Shown piece after piece: positions 32,180-42,227 of a stretch of DNA of 64,000 nt. The position numbers and the translations under genes are program-made. Numbering within the stretch: position 1 is the first letter of the stretch; each line of letters begins with the position of its first letter. The notes beneath the pieces were generated by a model. It saw only the letters and a program-made list of their open reading frames with translations. It was not told the DNA's origin and searched no databases. Source of the DNA: an uncultured Fibrobacter sp. (lineage in GTDB: Bacteria > Fibrobacterota > Fibrobacteria > Fibrobacterales > Fibrobacteraceae); assembly GCA_900313675.1 (NCBI GenBank), contig OMSO01000002.1, positions 62,001 to 126,000 on the forward strand. Reading direction: 5' to 3'.

Positions 32180-33211
32180 ATGAAAGTAACTGTACTTGGA
32201 ACTGGCGGCTGGGGACTTACCCTTGGTCAGGTGGTTTATGAAAATAAGTGCGAAGTCTCCTTCTGGACTAACTCGCAGGCCGAAGTGGATTTGCTTTCCA
32301 CAGAACACCAGTACAAGGATAAGTTGCCCGGTGTGATTTTCCCGGCAGATTTTAAATACACTACCGACATGAACGCCGCCCTCGATGGTTGCGACATGGT
32401 GCTTATTGTGGTGCCCTCCCAGTTTATGGGCGGTGTCGCCAAGAATCTCGGTAAGTGGACACCGGCCAAAGGTAAAGAACCCGTGGTGGTGTGTGCTACC
32501 AAGGGCATTCTCGAAGGCACGAACCAGCTCATGAGCGAAGTCCTTTTGGAAAACGTTCCCTGGCTTACCGAAGACAAAATGGTGGCCTTTAGCGGGCCTT
32601 CCCATGCCGAAGAGGTGAGCCGCCATATCCTTACGGCTATTGTGGCCGCCTGCGTAAATGAAGAATCCGCAAAGTTTGTGCAGAAGGTCATGAGCTGCAG
32701 CTACCTGCGTGTGTACAGCTCTACGGATATTGTGGGCATTGAACTCTGTGGTTCTGTGAAAAACGTTATCGCCATTGCCTCTGGCGTGCTTTACGGCCTT
32801 GAAGCCAGTGGCAAGTACAAGATTGGAGACAACACCCGTGCAGCCCTCTTGACTCGCGGTCAGGCAGAAATGTGCCGCCTGGGCAAGGCCCTCGGAGCAA
32901 AGTCCGAAACTTTCGCTGGCCTTGCCGGTATGGGCGATTTGATTGTGACCTGCCTTTCCCAGCACAGCCGTAACCGCTATGTGGGGGAACACATTGGTAA
33001 GGGCGAAACCATCGAGCAGGTGCTTGCCGGCATGAAAATGGTGGCCGAAGGCGTGCCCACCTGCAAGAGCACCAAGGCCCTTGCCGACAAGCTGGGTGTA
33101 GAAATGCCCATTGTGAACTCCGTCCATGCCCTCCTTTTCGAAGGCAAGAAGGTGGACGATGTCATCAAGGACATGTGGGGTCGCGAACTCAAGGAAGAAG
33201 TCTGGGGCTAA
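32180..33211 (+). CDS. gpsA: Glycerol-3-phosphate dehydrogenase [NAD(P)+]
   Basis: 343 residues from ATG 32180; the longer frame from 32096 runs back into repeat sequence and is rejected. It makes sn-glycerol-3-phosphate from DHAP, the substrate of PlsY. Rossmann motif VLGTGGWGLTLG, VVCATKGIL, FSGPSHAEEVSR, GSVKNVIAIASG (catalytic Lys) and GLAGMGDLIVTCLSQHSRNR. The start has AGGAAC upstream. The 3' end overlaps the convergent flippase-like gene by 4 nt. Confidence 0.97.
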   Translation: MKVTVLGTGGWGLTLGQVVYENKCEVSFWTNSQAEVDLLSTEHQYKDKLPGVIFPADFKYTTDMNAALDGCDMVLIVVPSQFMGGVAKNLGKWTPAKGKEPVVVCATKGILEGTNQLMSEVLLENVPWLTEDKMVAFSGPSHAEEVSRHILTAIVAACVNEESAKFVQKVMSCSYLRVYSSTDIVGIELCGSVKNVIAIASGVLYGLEASGKYKIGDNTRAALLTRGQAEMCRLGKALGAKSETFAGLAGMGDLIVTCLSQHSRNRYVGEHIGKGETIEQVLAGMKMVAEGVPTCKSTKALADKLGVEMPIVNSVHALLFEGKKVDDVIKDMWGRELKEEVWG

Positions 33212-34149
33212 TCCTTCTTACTTCCGGCAAGTACCACGGCACCTTGTAAAGCCTGGAACACCATGGGTATGTAGCCCAATAATGCTGCGGCAAGCACTGT
33301 GTCGGCAGGTATTCCAAGTAGCCCGGTAAAGAGACTCACGTTTACGCCTTCGCGAATGCCGATGCCGTTAATGGAAATCGGGAGCATCGATACCGTGATG
33401 GTGATGGTCATGAATACGGTAATGGTAGCTATATCAACAGGGACACCTACAGCCTGGAAATAGGCGTAGTGTATGGCGATAGAAGAGAGTTGCAGCCAAA
33501 TGGAATCCAGCCCCGAAAGCGCAAAGGCCTTTTTGTACCCGCGGTAAATTGAAAAGGCGTCCTGTAGCTTGAGCAGGAATGGAACCTTGCTCGTGATTGT
33601 TCCGGGTAGCTTTATTTTATCTGAAAAAAGTCCACCGACGATAACAAGTAGAGAGAGAATGGCAACACCACAGACCGCTCCCGTGTACAAGGCTGGAATC
33701 TGGTAGCGTGAAATTACGAAGGGCAGTGTTGCAAAAAAACAAAGGAACATGGCCAAGAGTCCCATCACTCGGGAAATGGCTACGGCAGCAACAGAATTGG
33801 CCATATTTCCAAAACGTCGCCCGAAGGCAATGGTCTTTACCGCATCGCCACCAAAACCGCTTGGAAGCAAATTGTTAAAGAAATACCCGAGGGCGATGTA
33901 GGCGTAGAAGGTGCAGAACTTGATTTTCTTTCCTTCGTCAAGCAGTAGCCCGCGCCAACGGTTGGCCTGTATGGCCATGCTGAACACAGTACAGGCGAGA
34001 ATCAGGCCAATCCATGGGAGGGCGGTTGCTGTCCAGTGACCGCATACTTCGACAAAGGGAACTTTCCAGAAAATGTAGGCAAGGCCACCGAAACTCACGA
34101 CGAATTTCAGAACAGTTAGAAGAATCTTCTTAATCTTACCTTGATTCAC
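33208..34149 (-). CDS. YbhN/UPF0104-family flippase-like membrane protein
   Basis: 313 residues with about seven or eight hydrophobic segments, in the LPG-synthase transmembrane-region family (PF03706). Motifs include ANRWRGLLLDEG, GYFFNNLLPSGFGGDAVKT and SISINGIGIREG-like SMLPISINGIGIREG, which are conserved in this family. Some members flip lipid-linked molecules or aminoacylate lipids; no aminoacyltransferase domain is present here. It is last in the gmd-rmd-GT4 operon (8-nt gap), so it may move a rhamnosylated lipid intermediate across the inner membrane. That role is inferred from context. Confidence 0.75.
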   Translation of the reverse strand: MNQGKIKKILLTVLKFVVSFGGLAYIFWKVPFVEVCGHWTATALPWIGLILACTVFSMAIQANRWRGLLLDEGKKIKFCTFYAYIALGYFFNNLLPSGFGGDAVKTIAFGRRFGNMANSVAAVAISRVMGLLAMFLCFFATLPFVISRYQIPALYTGAVCGVAILSLLVIVGGLFSDKIKLPGTITSKVPFLLKLQDAFSIYRGYKKAFALSGLDSIWLQLSSIAIHYAYFQAVGVPVDIATITVFMTITITVSMLPISINGIGIREGVNVSLFTGLLGIPADTVLAAALLGYIPMVFQALQGAVVLAGSKKD

Positions 34150-34157
34150 GCTTTACC

Positions 34158-35243
34158 TTATTTTGCTGCGATTTCGGTTGCAATCTCTCGGATTTGCCTA
34201 GCGCTATTTTCCCAAGTGAAATTTTTTACCCAAGCGTCAATCTCTTTGTCGTACTTACCCTTGTCCTCAATGGCACTTTCCAATATGTGGGCGATACTTG
34301 CCGGGTCTTTCGGGTCAAAGTATTTCGCAACGTTCCCGCCGACTTCGGGGAGTGATGAAACATTGGAGCAGGCAACAGGGGTTCCGCAGGCAAAAGCTTC
34401 CAGTACAGGGAGGCCGAAACCTTCGTAGAGGGACGGAAGCACAAACAGGTCGGCAAGGTTGTAGAAATTTACCAAGTCTTCTTGGCTTACCATACCGGCA
34501 TGAATAGTGAGGTCTTCTAATCCGAGTTCCTTTTCTCGCGTGTCGCGGGTCCGTCCGTCAAAAGCCTTGCCTACAAGTACAAGCCTGCAGTTTTCTTTGC
34601 CTTTCATCTGGGCGAATCCTTCAAGGAGCCCGTTCAGGTTCTTGTGGGGGAGTAGGTTCCCTACATAGAGTATAATCTTCTTGTCGCAGGGAATTTGGAA
34701 TTTTTCGTACAGGTATTCAATTTCGCTTTGGGGCTTTCGAACGAACTCGCTTCCGACGCCGAGGGGAACTACCGTCATTTTCGATTCGTCTGCTTTGTAG
34801 AATCGCAAAAGGTCCCGTTTGGTGCTTTCAGAGTCTGTGAGAATCCGGTCGGCACGTTTGCAGATAAACCAGAAGATGAATTTGAAGTACAGGTGCACCA
34901 ACTTCATTGGTAAGAATTCGGGATACACCAAGTGGGTGAGGTCGTGGACCGTCACCATCATTTTCCCACGATAAAAAAGCGGTATGTTGCAGTGGGGAAC
35001 GTGCAAAACTTCGGGCTTTTCTTTACGGAGCCTGCTATAGGGGAACTTGAGCTGTTCCTTGTAGCCGTAGATGCCGCACTTGAAGGGTATATGCGTCGGA
35101 ACTTCTTTGTACGCTTCCAGTTCTTTCTGATCACCGAGGGCTACGTTGTAGCCTACGTCACGCAACCAATGTTGGATACAGGTGCCGATTCCGGAGCGGT
35201 TCACCATGCGGGCGTCTATGGCGATTTTCGGGAAATCACCCAT
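34158..35243 (-). CDS. GT4-family glycosyltransferase
   Basis: 361 residues, GT-B fold. The N-terminal IAIDARMVNRSGIGTCIQHW, the middle HVPHCNIPLF and VTVHDLTHLVYPEFLP are donor/acceptor-side landmarks. ILYVGNLLPHKNLNGLLEGF and the EX7E-like PSLYEGFGLPVLEAFACGTP are typical of mannosyl- and rhamnosyltransferases. It is 8 nt after rmd, so GDP-D-rhamnose or GDP-mannose is the likely donor. The acceptor is unknown. Soluble or peripheral at the inner membrane. Confidence 0.88.
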   Translation of the reverse strand: MGDFPKIAIDARMVNRSGIGTCIQHWLRDVGYNVALGDQKELEAYKEVPTHIPFKCGIYGYKEQLKFPYSRLRKEKPEVLHVPHCNIPLFYRGKMMVTVHDLTHLVYPEFLPMKLVHLYFKFIFWFICKRADRILTDSESTKRDLLRFYKADESKMTVVPLGVGSEFVRKPQSEIEYLYEKFQIPCDKKIILYVGNLLPHKNLNGLLEGFAQMKGKENCRLVLVGKAFDGRTRDTREKELGLEDLTIHAGMVSQEDLVNFYNLADLFVLPSLYEGFGLPVLEAFACGTPVACSNVSSLPEVGGNVAKYFDPKDPASIAHILESAIEDKGKYDKEIDAWVKNFTWENSARQIREIATEIAAK

Positions 35244-35251
35244 CGTGGCTC

Positions 35252-36141
35252 CTAGACCTCAGACCTGTAATGGTCAAACATTTTCTTGAGTGTTTTTCGA
35301 ATGTCGGTGCCGTTCCAATATTTTTGAATACGGCTGTTGTCGGCGCAGAGGTAGGGCGTTTCGACAGGGCGTACTTTTTCGGGATCCACTACGATTTCAA
35401 TATCGACTGGCGTTAACTTTAAGATTACGTCTTTCAGCAGGTCTTCAATCTTGTGGGCGATACCGGAACCTACATTGTAGATGTCGAATTCGTTTTCGTT
35501 CTCAAGTAGCATGCGGTAGACATGGACCACGTCTTCTACGTCCGAAAAATCCCGCCGGGCACTCAGGTTTCCTACAAGAATCTTGCCGGGCTTGCCCGAC
35601 TTGTCAATTTCGGCGACCTGCTTTACAAAGCTCGGAAGCGCAAAAGCGGTGGTCTGTCCGACGCCCGTGTGGTTGAAAGAACGGGTACACACAATGCTCA
35701 TAGCATATTTCTTGCGGTATAGTTGTGCAAAGTTTTCTTGGGCGATTTTCGAGATGCCGTAGGGGTTGCTGGCCTCTAGCGGGTCTGTTTCCTTAAGCTT
35801 TGTTGCGCCTTCGGGAACGGCGTATTCTTCGGCGCTCCCGATTAAAAGCGTCTTTGCCAGCGGTGCGTACTTGCGGACAGCTTCTAGCAGGTTCAGCGTT
35901 CCGTTTACGTTCACGCTGATGGTGTCGGCTGGGCTTTTCCATGAGGCTCCAACTGAACTGATGGCGGCAAGATTCACAACGGCGTCGGGTGTTGTGCCTT
36001 CGATGAGCGCATCCACCTGGTCTGCGTTTAGCAGGTTCAGTTCGGGAAGGTCCGCCTGAACGACGGAATGTCCTGCGGATTCAAGTTCGCGGGTTAAATA
36101 CCGCCCTACGAATCCAGATGCCCCGACGATGACGACTTTCA

Positions 36142-36142
<1 letters not shown>
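35252..36142 (-). CDS. rmd: GDP-4-keto-6-deoxy-D-mannose reductase
   Basis: 296 residues from ATG 36142, which forms ATGA with gmd; an in-frame TTG one codon upstream is less likely. SDR fold: VVIVGASGFVGRYLTREL, LIGSAEEYAV, NPYGISK and CTRSFNHTGVGQ. FALPSFVKQVAEI and ARRDFSDVEDVV are typical of Rmd. Together with Gmd it makes GDP-D-rhamnose; the sequence alone does not exclude another GDP-6-deoxyhexose product. Operon with gmd, a glycosyltransferase and a flippase-like protein. Confidence 0.85.
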
Positions 36143-37179
<1,037 letters not shown>

Positions 37180-37191
37180 TTATGAATTTAC

Positions 37192-37197
37192 TAAATT
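37192..37197 (+). promoter_or_regulatory. -10 box TAAATT, 6 nt before the dnaE start (leaderless-type)
   Basis: TAAATT-GCAGCT-ATG at 37204. No Shine-Dalgarno. Confidence 0.45.
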
Positions 37198-37203
37198 GCA
37201 GCT

Positions 37204-40200
37204 ATGGCTTTTGTTCACCTGCAAGTTCATTCCGAGTTTTCCGTTTTAAAATCATCGGCCCGTCTCGACGGCATATTGGAAGCTGCCGCTGCAGAAAATG
37301 CTCCAGCGGTAGCCCTTACCGACCACGGCGCCATGTTTGGCATCCTGGAAATCCAGACCCGCGGAAAAGACCTGAACAAGAAACGCAAGGAACAGGGACT
37401 CCCGCCAGTCAAGACCATCTACGGCTGTCATGTCTATGTGGATTCGCCAAGCGCAAACCAGAAAGACCCGACAACTTATGAACGACTAACCCTTCTGGTA
37501 GAAAACGAGGTGGGGTATTACAATCTGCTTCGCATAGTGAGTTTCCGCTACGAAGATGGAGACCGCTGGGCCGAAATCCCGTCGGTCCCGCTGTCGGTGG
37601 TAAATGAACACAAAGAAGGTATTATCGCCATTGCAGGGGATTTCTTTAGCCGCTACGGTCAGAATGTGGCTGCCGGCCGTAACAGTGTTGCCCGGGAATA
37701 CATAGAATCCCTGGACAAAATTTTTGACCGGGACCATCTTTACCTTTCGGTTTGCGATAACGGAATTCCCCAGCAGAAATTGCTGAATGACTACAATGTG
37801 CAGTTGGCAGGGGAACTTGGCCGAGAAGTGGTGGCCGTGGCCGATGTCCATTACATCAAGCAAGAAGATGCCCAGGCCCACAAGGTTTTGCGTTGCATTT
37901 CCCTTAAAGAGACTCTGAACGATTTCACGGACAAGCGGTTCCCCACGGACCAGTTTTATTTCAGAACCGAACAAGAGATGGTGGCGCTGTTCGGCCACAT
38001 TCCTGGCGCTATCGAAAACACGGTAAAGATTGCGGAACGCTGTAATTTCACAGTAAAAACCGGCATTGGCGACGAATATTGGCCCCGGTTCAAGATTCCC
38101 GAAGATTTTTTGGCCTCTGAAGAATACCAGAGTATCAAGGCCATTATGAAGTCGGAATACGATGCGGAGTACCCTGTTGTTCGCGAACGGGAACGGCTTG
38201 GCATAATTAAGGATAAAGCGAAAAAACTAAAGGAAGCCTATTGCGCCGAGAAGGGCATAGATGAAAAATCCTTGACCGAAGAAGAAAAGGCGGAATTCAC
38301 AAACCAAGCCTCGCAGGAAGCCTTTACTGACGACGACAACAAGGCTTGGGAGAAAAACGTGCGTCGCTGGTGTAAACCGGGTGGTGACGCCGATATCTAC
38401 ATTACGCACCTGTGCAACCAGCGTCTTAAATGGCGTTTCCCCAACGAAGATTTTAAGTTCCCTGCCCACGATACCGAAGTGGCGGCCCGCATGTACAAGG
38501 AGCTGAATTGTATCCGCAACATGAACGTGGCGGGCTATCTCTTGATTGTGTGGGACTTTATCAACTGGTCCAGGGAACACGGAATTCCTGTGGGGCCTGG
38601 CCGTGGATCTGCTGCGGGCTCTCTTGTCACCTACATTATCGGCATTACCGACATCGACCCTCTCACTTTCGACCTCCTTTTCGAACGGTTCCTGAACCCG
38701 GAACGCGTGTCCATGCCCGATATCGATACGGACTTTTCGGATAGGGACCGCGGTCGCGTGATTGACTACGTGACCGAAAAATACGGCAAGGAGTGCGTGG
38801 GCCAGATTATCACCTACGGTATGCTCAAGTCCAAGGCGGTGATTACCGATGTGGCCCGCGTTTTGGGTATTCCGCCGCAAGAAGCGAAAGCGATTACCAA
38901 GTTATTCCCGCAGCGGACTTTGAATTTCAGCTTGAAGCAGGCCTGGACGGGTAAAGACAAGAAGGGAAACAACCTGGAAGACGGTTATAGCCCGGAACCC
39001 TTGCAGGCCATGATCAACAGCCGTGCCAGTTACCAGAACTTGTGGGACATCGCCAAAAAGCTAGAGGATTTGCCTCGCCAGACAGGCGTGCACGCCTGTG
39101 GTGTGGTGATTACGCCGACTCCGATTTATAACCTTGCGCCTTTATACCGTGCCGCTCCCGAAGATACGCCGGTGGTGATGTACGACAAGCATTACGCCGA
39201 AGATATCGGGCTTCTGAAGATGGACTTCTTGGGCCTTATCAACTTGTCCATCATTCAAGACACGGTGAACATGGTCAAGAAGAACCGTGGCATCGAGCTG
39301 GACATGGGCCATATCCCGCTGGACGACAAGGAAACCTTTGACCTGCTGGGTAAGGGCATGACCACGACGGTGTTCCAGTTTGAATCTCCGGGTATGCAAA
39401 AGTACCTGCGAGAACTGAAGCCGACCCGAATTTTTGACCTTATCGCTATGAACGCCCTGTACCGTCCGGGGCCGTTGGAACAGATTCCCCACTTTATTGC
39501 CCGTAAGCAGGGTAAAGAAGAAATTGACTGTTACCACCCTGACTTGGAACAGGTGCTTGGCGAAACCTACGGTGTGATTGTTTACCAGGAACAGGTGATG
39601 AAACTGGCCCAGATTCTGGGCGGATACACCCTGGGTGGTGCTGACAATATCCGTCGTATCATGGCAAAGAAAATGCCTGAGAAGATGGAAAGACTGAAAC
39701 CGGAGTTTTTCACGAAATGTGAAGCCAATGGCTATGACCATGCGTTGATCCAAAAAGTGTGGGACGCGGTGCTTCCGTTCTGCGGTTACGCCTTCAACAA
39801 GAGCCATGCTGCCGCCTACGCCTATGTGGCTTACCAGACCGCTTACCTAAAAGCCCATTACGGCCCAGAATACATGGCCGCTTCCATGACGTCGAAGATG
39901 GGCAAGACCGAAGATATCGTCACCATCATCCAGGAATGCAAGCGCTTGGGCATCCCCGTGCTTTCTCCGGATATCAATTCGTCTCAAGGAATTTTTACCG
40001 CCAATACCAAGCACCAGATTCTCTTTGGTCTTGCGGGAATCCGCAACGTGGGAATAGGCGTGGTAGAAGACGTGGTGGCAGCCCGTGAAAAGGGAGGCCC
40101 TTTCAAGTCTATCTTTGATTTCTGTAAGCGGGTGGCGGAATACCAAGGTTCCCTGAAAGAAAAACGCCCGCCTCTCAGCAAAAAGACTTTGGAATGCCTG

Positions 40201-41079
40201 ATTATGGCAGGCGCTTTGGATGGCCTGCCAGGGAGCAGGGCTGTGCTGATGGCTACGGTGGATAGGGCGCTAGAAGTGGCTGCCCGCTATCAAGAAGACA
40301 AGTCCAAAGGACAGATGTCTCTCTTTGATATGGGCGGGGCTGATTCCTCTATTTCTAACATTGCCGAAGTCTTGGAAGAAGCCGAGGAATGGGGCAGCGT
40401 AGAAATGCTCAACAAGGAGCGTGAAGTTCTTGGGCTCTGCCTTTCTGGGCACCCGCTAGACGAATTCCGCCCCGAATTGATCGGTTTTACCACCTGCAGC
40501 CTGAGCCAAGAAGAATTGGCCCGTAAAGAGGGCTGCGTGGTGGCCGTCGGTGGAATCGTCACGCGGATGCGTTCTGTAGAAACTAAGCGCGGCGCTACCA
40601 TCGGCTTTGGCGAAATGCAGGATTTCCAAGGCGAAGTGGGACTGTTCTTCAAGAAAGACACCTGGGAAAGTTTCCGGGACAAGATTTCCGAAGACGACCG
40701 CATTTTGGTGAAGGGAACGCTGGAATACCAGCGGGATAGAGAGAAGAACATTACCGAGCAGATGCAGGTGGTGGTAGAAGAGGCCTACCAGCTGGACTAT
40801 GTCCGTGAGCGTATGGTCAAATACATCCACGCCAACATCTATTCCTCCATGCTTTCAGAAGAATTCTTGCAGAAGCTGGAAATGGGAATGCAACAGTTCG
40901 AGGCGTTCGAAGGTGAACCTGGCAGTGAACTGGTTCTGCACATAGAGACGGAATCATGTTACGAACATGGGCTGACACTTCACAAATACAAACTGTCCTA
41001 TTCTCAAGATGTACTGAATTGGCTCAAGCAAGACATGGGCGCCTCTAAGGTCTGGGTTTCCGGGAAACCCCGCAGGTAG
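37204..41079 (+). CDS. dnaE: DNA polymerase III alpha subunit
   Basis: 1291 residues, a DnaE1-type replicative polymerase. The N-terminal PHP domain begins FVHLQVHSEFSVL; the first His of the usual HLHVH is Gln here, while ALTDHGAMFG and VADVHYIK are kept, so PHP metal binding may be impaired. The palm has GPGRGSAAGSLV and MPDIDTDFSDRDRGRVIDYV (catalytic Asp). PRQTGVHACGVVI, GMTTTVFQFESPGM and CGYAFNKSHAAAYAYVAYQT are typical alpha-subunit segments. A helix-hairpin-helix and an OB domain (GGIVTRMRSVETKRG) are near the C-terminus. No 3'-5' exonuclease insert. Followed 5 nt later by lpxB. Confidence 0.97.
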   Translation: MAFVHLQVHSEFSVLKSSARLDGILEAAAAENAPAVALTDHGAMFGILEIQTRGKDLNKKRKEQGLPPVKTIYGCHVYVDSPSANQKDPTTYERLTLLVENEVGYYNLLRIVSFRYEDGDRWAEIPSVPLSVVNEHKEGIIAIAGDFFSRYGQNVAAGRNSVAREYIESLDKIFDRDHLYLSVCDNGIPQQKLLNDYNVQLAGELGREVVAVADVHYIKQEDAQAHKVLRCISLKETLNDFTDKRFPTDQFYFRTEQEMVALFGHIPGAIENTVKIAERCNFTVKTGIGDEYWPRFKIPEDFLASEEYQSIKAIMKSEYDAEYPVVRERERLGIIKDKAKKLKEAYCAEKGIDEKSLTEEEKAEFTNQASQEAFTDDDNKAWEKNVRRWCKPGGDADIYITHLCNQRLKWRFPNEDFKFPAHDTEVAARMYKELNCIRNMNVAGYLLIVWDFINWSREHGIPVGPGRGSAAGSLVTYIIGITDIDPLTFDLLFERFLNPERVSMPDIDTDFSDRDRGRVIDYVTEKYGKECVGQIITYGMLKSKAVITDVARVLGIPPQEAKAITKLFPQRTLNFSLKQAWTGKDKKGNNLEDGYSPEPLQAMINSRASYQNLWDIAKKLEDLPRQTGVHACGVVITPTPIYNLAPLYRAAPEDTPVVMYDKHYAEDIGLLKMDFLGLINLSIIQDTVNMVKKNRGIELDMGHIPLDDKETFDLLGKGMTTTVFQFESPGMQKYLRELKPTRIFDLIAMNALYRPGPLEQIPHFIARKQGKEEIDCYHPDLEQVLGETYGVIVYQEQVMKLAQILGGYTLGGADNIRRIMAKKMPEKMERLKPEFFTKCEANGYDHALIQKVWDAVLPFCGYAFNKSHAAAYAYVAYQTAYLKAHYGPEYMAASMTSKMGKTEDIVTIIQECKRLGIPVLSPDINSSQGIFTANTKHQILFGLAGIRNVGIGVVEDVVAAREKGGPFKSIFDFCKRVAEYQGSLKEKRPPLSKKTLECLIMAGALDGLPGSRAVLMATVDRALEVAARYQEDKSKGQMSLFDMGGADSSISNIAEVLEEAEEWGSVEMLNKEREVLGLCLSGHPLDEFRPELIGFTTCSLSQEELARKEGCVVAVGGIVTRMRSVETKRGATIGFGEMQDFQGEVGLFFKKDTWESFRDKISEDDRILVKGTLEYQRDREKNITEQMQVVVEEAYQLDYVRERMVKYIHANIYSSMLSEEFLQKLEMGMQQFEAFEGEPGSELVLHIETESCYEHGLTLHKYKLSYSQDVLNWLKQDMGASKVWVSGKPRR

Positions 41080-41084
41080 TTTCT

Positions 41085-42227
41085 GTGCAAGAACCGTTTG
41101 TCCTTTTCTGTGCAGGGGAAGATTCCGGAGACGTTCTGGGGGAGGCCTTTGTACAGTCCATAGTCCAGCGGGGAATGCTCCCGGTGGGTACGGGTGGCAG
41201 CCGCATGCAGAATGCGGGACTTGTTCCTATGGCAGAATTTAACGAGCTTCCCGTTTCTGGATTTCTGGACGTTTTGCCTCGGACGGCTAAGCTCCAAAAA
41301 GTTTATCGAAAGCTCAAAGACCTGCTATGTTCTGAGGAATGCAAGGCCTTTATTGCTATCGACTATCCCGGCTTTAACATGAAACTTTGCCAGGTCGCAA
41401 AAAAGATGGGGAAGCCGGTACTTTATGTAGCGCCACCCCAGATTTGGGCCTGGAAACCGGGTCGCGCCCAAAAACTGGACGGTGTGAATCTTGCCGTACT
41501 TTTCCAGTTTGAAAAAGAGGCCTATGCGCAAAAGGGCGTCAATGCCGACGTCTTGCTCCATCCGTTTCTGTTGCACGAAAACCTGTACCATACTTTGCCC
41601 TATTCGGAACAGTTGAATTCCAGTGAAGAAACCTTGCTTCTTTTTCCGGGGAGCAGGCTTTCTCAGGCCAAACGAAACATGGACTTGTTCATAAGAGTAG
41701 CGGAGGCGTGGCTAAAAATGCGTTCACCGCAGGCCGCTACAAGTAAAAAAGTCAAACTGATTGTCCCTCGTGAATCCCTGATGCCGCCCTTGGAAAGTTA
41801 TTTCCAAAAAATAGGGGAGGTGGAACGCCAACAGTTTTCTGTTCAGGTGGCGCCCGAAGATTCCGAAGAACGTCGCATGCTGTTCGGTTCGGCATCTATA
41901 GCCCTTGCCACTCCGGGGACGATAACACTTGAGCTCGCTCTTTCGGGAACGCCTCTGGTGGTTGCCACAAAGCCCGATTTTTTGACCTACATTCTGGGCT
42001 CTTTGCTTGTGAAAACCAGAACCTTCGCCATGCCCAACATTTTAATGGGAATTTCGCTGATTCCTGAATTTATAGGTAGAAGCACAACAAAAATGGCTCG
42101 TCAAATTTTAGCGACTATGGAAGTTCAAGACCTTGCTAAATCAAGGCAGTTGGCCGTGTCCTTGACGGATCGCCTCGGCAAAGGCTTTGTTCCGGATTGT
42201 TTTGTGGATAAATTATTTAACGGCTGA
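41085..42227 (+). CDS. lpxB: Lipid-A-disaccharide synthase
   Basis: 380 residues, starting at GTG 41085. It joins UDP-diacylglucosamine and lipid X, so the organism makes lipid A. GT-B fold. CAGEDSGDVLGEAFVQSI, FIAIDYPGFNMKL, VAPPQIWAWKPGRAQKL, LLFPGSRLSQAKRNMDLF and ALATPGTITLELALSGTPLVV are all family landmarks. It follows dnaE by 5 nt and overlaps the convergent mutL by 11 nt. Confidence 0.96.
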   Translation: MQEPFVLFCAGEDSGDVLGEAFVQSIVQRGMLPVGTGGSRMQNAGLVPMAEFNELPVSGFLDVLPRTAKLQKVYRKLKDLLCSEECKAFIAIDYPGFNMKLCQVAKKMGKPVLYVAPPQIWAWKPGRAQKLDGVNLAVLFQFEKEAYAQKGVNADVLLHPFLLHENLYHTLPYSEQLNSSEETLLLFPGSRLSQAKRNMDLFIRVAEAWLKMRSPQAATSKKVKLIVPRESLMPPLESYFQKIGEVERQQFSVQVAPEDSEERRMLFGSASIALATPGTITLELALSGTPLVVATKPDFLTYILGSLLVKTRTFAMPNILMGISLIPEFIGRSTTKMARQILATMEVQDLAKSRQLAVSLTDRLGKGFVPDCFVDKLFNG

